From an uncultured Eubacterium sp. (GTDB lineage Bacteria > Bacillota > Clostridia > Oscillospirales > Acutalibacteraceae): a DNA stretch of 7,178 nucleotides. The notes under the pieces are model-generated. The model ran no database searches and was not told where the DNA came from. It saw only the letters and a program-made list of their open reading frames with translations. The DNA lies in the NCBI GenBank assembly GCA_934512155.1, contig CAKSWS010000055.1, positions 1 through 7,178 of the forward strand. Direction: 5' to 3'. Made by a program: the position numbers and the translations under genes. Below are positions 5,396 through 7,178 of this stretch, piece after piece. The first letter of the stretch is position 1. Every line of letters begins with the position of its first letter.

Positions 5396-7178
5396 TTACA
5401 TCAAATCTGTTATCATATCGGCAAATTCCGTTGGATTATCAACAGAAAGCCCACTGATTAATCTTGCCTGATTGTACAAAAGTTTTGTATATTTTTCAAG
5501 TTTTTCTTTATCATTTGCAAACAGATTAAACAAGGTTTCGGCAATTTTATGGTTTGAATTAATTTCAAGCACAAGTTGTGCCTTCATACTGCCGTCTGAA
5601 CCGGGCATTTGGCTCAAAACACGTGCCATTTCAAGAGAAACATATCCCTCGGCAGACAATGAAACAGCATGATTGCCAATTGAATTTGAAAACTTAACGG
5701 CAGACACATCATCGCCCAAGTATTTTTTCATTTCTTCAAGCATTTCTTTAGAATTTTCATTCTTTTCATCAAGTGCTTTTTTATCTTCTTCGCTGTCTAA
5801 ATTAAGCTCATCTTTACAAATGTTGGCAAAATGCTTGCCGTCATATTCCATAAGCATTTGAATTGCAAATTCATCCACATCATCTGTAAAGCAAAGCACA
5901 TCGTAACCTTTTGCAACAACAGCCTCTGTTTGAGGAAGAAGCGCAATTTTTTCAGCACTTGCGCCGCAGGCATAATAAATTGTATCTTGACCCTCTGCCA
6001 TTGCATTTACATATTCTTTAAGGGTTAAATACTTATTTTCCTTAACAGACTTAAACATTAAGAAATCTTTTAAACCATCTTTTTCTGCACCGTAATTTGC
6101 ATAAATGCCCCATTTAAGCTGAACGCCGAATGTTTTATAAAACTGTTCAAACTTTTCACGGTCGTTATTAAGCATTTTCTTTAATTCGTTTTTAATTTTT
6201 TTATCAATAGCCCTTGCAATAATGCGAACCTGATGGTCTTGCTGCAAAGTTTCACGGCTGATATTTAAACTTAAATCTGCAGAATCAACAATACCTTTTA
6301 CAAAACTAAAATAATCAGGTACCAAATCCGAGCACTTATCCATAATAAGCACACCGTTTGTATACAACTGAAGACCTTTTTCGTATTCCTTTGAATAGAA
6401 ATCATAAGGTGCCTTTGCCGGAATGTAAATTAAAGCGTCGAAGGTTGCCTGACCTTCTGTTTTTGAATGAATAACCGCAAGAGGGTCTTCGTAATCCATA
6501 AACTTATTCTTATAAAATTCGTTATAATCCTCAGGCTTCAACTCACTTTTATTTTTACGCCAAATTGGAACCATTGAATTTAAAGTTTCCGGCTCTGTTA
6601 CCTCTTTATATTCGCCCTCTTTTTCTTCATCCGGCACGGTGTGCGTCATATCGGTAATAATAGGATAACGAATATAATCGCTATACTTTTTTACAAGGTC
6701 GGCAACAGTATAACTTTCAAGGAAACGACTGTAATCCTCATTTTCATTATCCTCTTTGATATAAAGGGTAATAACTGTGCCGGCATTTTTCTTTTCACAT
6801 TCTTCTATTGTATAACCGTCGGCACCTGTAGAAGTCCATTTATATGCAACATCACTGCCAAAAGCCTTTGAAACAACCTCAACCTTTGAAGCAACCATAA
6901 ATGATGAATAAAAGCCAACGCCGAACTGACCTATAACTTCAATATCATTTTCTTTTGCCTGCTGATTATCCTGTTTAAAGTTAAGGGAACCTGACTTTGC
7001 GATTGTACCCAAATTAGACTCTAACTCTTCGGCAGTCATACCAATACCGTTATCTTCAACCGTAAGCGTTCTGTTTTCTTTATCTGCCGTAATTTGAATC
7101 TTAAAATCGGACTTTGAAAGACCGACGCTGTTATCTGTTAAGGATTTAAAATAAAGTTTATCTATAGCGTCGGAAGCA
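5396..7178 (-). CDS. htpG: Molecular chaperone HtpG (bacterial Hsp90), 5' end outside window
   Basis: The frame is open from the right edge to TAA 5398-5396 and gives 593 residues; about 30 to 35 N-terminal residues lie beyond the window (E. coli HtpG has 624). A start at the internal ATG 7039 would remove essential parts of the ATPase and is rejected. The visible protein opens with ASDAIDKL, the end of the Asn-bearing helix of the GHKL ATP-binding site; EDNGIGM (41-47) binds adenine and Mg, and GQFGVGFYS (83-91) is the glycine-rich lid segment. The middle domain carries NISRETLQQD (305-314) with the Arg that contacts ATP gamma-phosphate. A C-terminal dimerisation region follows. HtpG is a cytosolic ATP-driven homodimer that remodels client proteins, often with DnaK. 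The gene ends eight bases before the next promoter. No defect is visible. Confidence 0.96.
   Translation of the reverse strand, partial: ASDAIDKLYFKSLTDNSVGLSKSDFKIQITADKENRTLTVEDNGIGMTAEELESNLGTIAKSGSLNFKQDNQQAKENDIEVIGQFGVGFYSSFMVASKVEVVSKAFGSDVAYKWTSTGADGYTIEECEKKNAGTVITLYIKEDNENEDYSRFLESYTVADLVKKYSDYIRYPIITDMTHTVPDEEKEGEYKEVTEPETLNSMVPIWRKNKSELKPEDYNEFYKNKFMDYEDPLAVIHSKTEGQATFDALIYIPAKAPYDFYSKEYEKGLQLYTNGVLIMDKCSDLVPDYFSFVKGIVDSADLSLNISRETLQQDHQVRIIARAIDKKIKNELKKMLNNDREKFEQFYKTFGVQLKWGIYANYGAEKDGLKDFLMFKSVKENKYLTLKEYVNAMAEGQDTIYYACGASAEKIALLPQTEAVVAKGYDVLCFTDDVDEFAIQMLMEYDGKHFANICKDELNLDSEEDKKALDEKNENSKEMLEEMKKYLGDDVSAVKFSNSIGNHAVSLSAEGYVSLEMARVLSQMPGSDGSMKAQLVLEINSNHKIAETLFNLFANDKEKLEKYTKLLYNQARLISGLSVDNPTEFADMITDLM

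Noticed and set aside
5472..6871. Several open frames of 62 to 76 codons inside htpG on both strands
   Set aside because: All overlap the intact htpG frame, and none resembles a known protein.
7037..7039. Internal ATG of htpG as the real start
   Set aside because: The frame is open upstream to the window edge and encodes conserved ATP-binding motifs (ASDAIDKL and EDNGIG), so the gene starts beyond the window.

Overview
The window is AT-rich bacterial chromosome, and every gene I can support lies on the minus strand. Codon choice (many TTA, AAT, AAA), strong GGAGG-type ribosome binding sites, TTGACT/TAAAAT-type promoters and the gene families point to a low-GC Gram-positive bacterium. A gut-type member of the Clostridia (Lachnospiraceae or Oscillospirales) is the best guess; the genus cannot be read from this window.

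Read in the direction of transcription (high to low coordinates), the window enters inside htpG, the bacterial Hsp90 chaperone, which lacks only its first few dozen residues. Between the htpG stop and the next gene (5284-5395) sit a good extended -10 promoter, an inverted repeat over its -35 box, and a strong hairpin with a U-tract. The hairpin lies downstream of that promoter and directly before the next ribosome binding site, so it is either the htpG terminator or a transcription attenuator for the next gene. That gene encodes a MATE-family multidrug efflux transporter whose reading frame is broken in the middle, exactly at a tandem tract of the 5-base unit CTTAT (4616-4639). Two or five units would restore a full 460 or 465 residue transporter; the four units present do not. 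This looks like a phase-variable switch or a recent slippage mutation. A cytidylate-kinase-like protein follows three bases after the transporter stop, and a clean intrinsic terminator closes this unit at 3266-3292.

A new promoter (3178-3207) then drives a D-alanylation-like cassette: a DltA-like adenylate-forming ligase (502 aa), a 76-residue DltC-like carrier protein, and a DltB/AlgI-type MBOAT O-acyltransferase that runs off the left end. By analogy with the dlt system, the ligase activates a small carboxylic acid and loads it on the carrier phosphopantetheine, and the MBOAT protein passes it across or onto an envelope polymer. The order is A-C-B rather than the usual A-B-C. The ligase lacks two residues that define D-alanine ligases: the A4-core Asp that holds the substrate amino group is Ser200, and the Cys involved in D/L selection is Ala272. 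The transferred group may therefore not be D-alanine.

The two observations most worth following are the pentanucleotide switch in the transporter and the altered substrate pocket of the ligase. No RNA genes, CRISPR arrays, insertion sequences or phage genes were seen.
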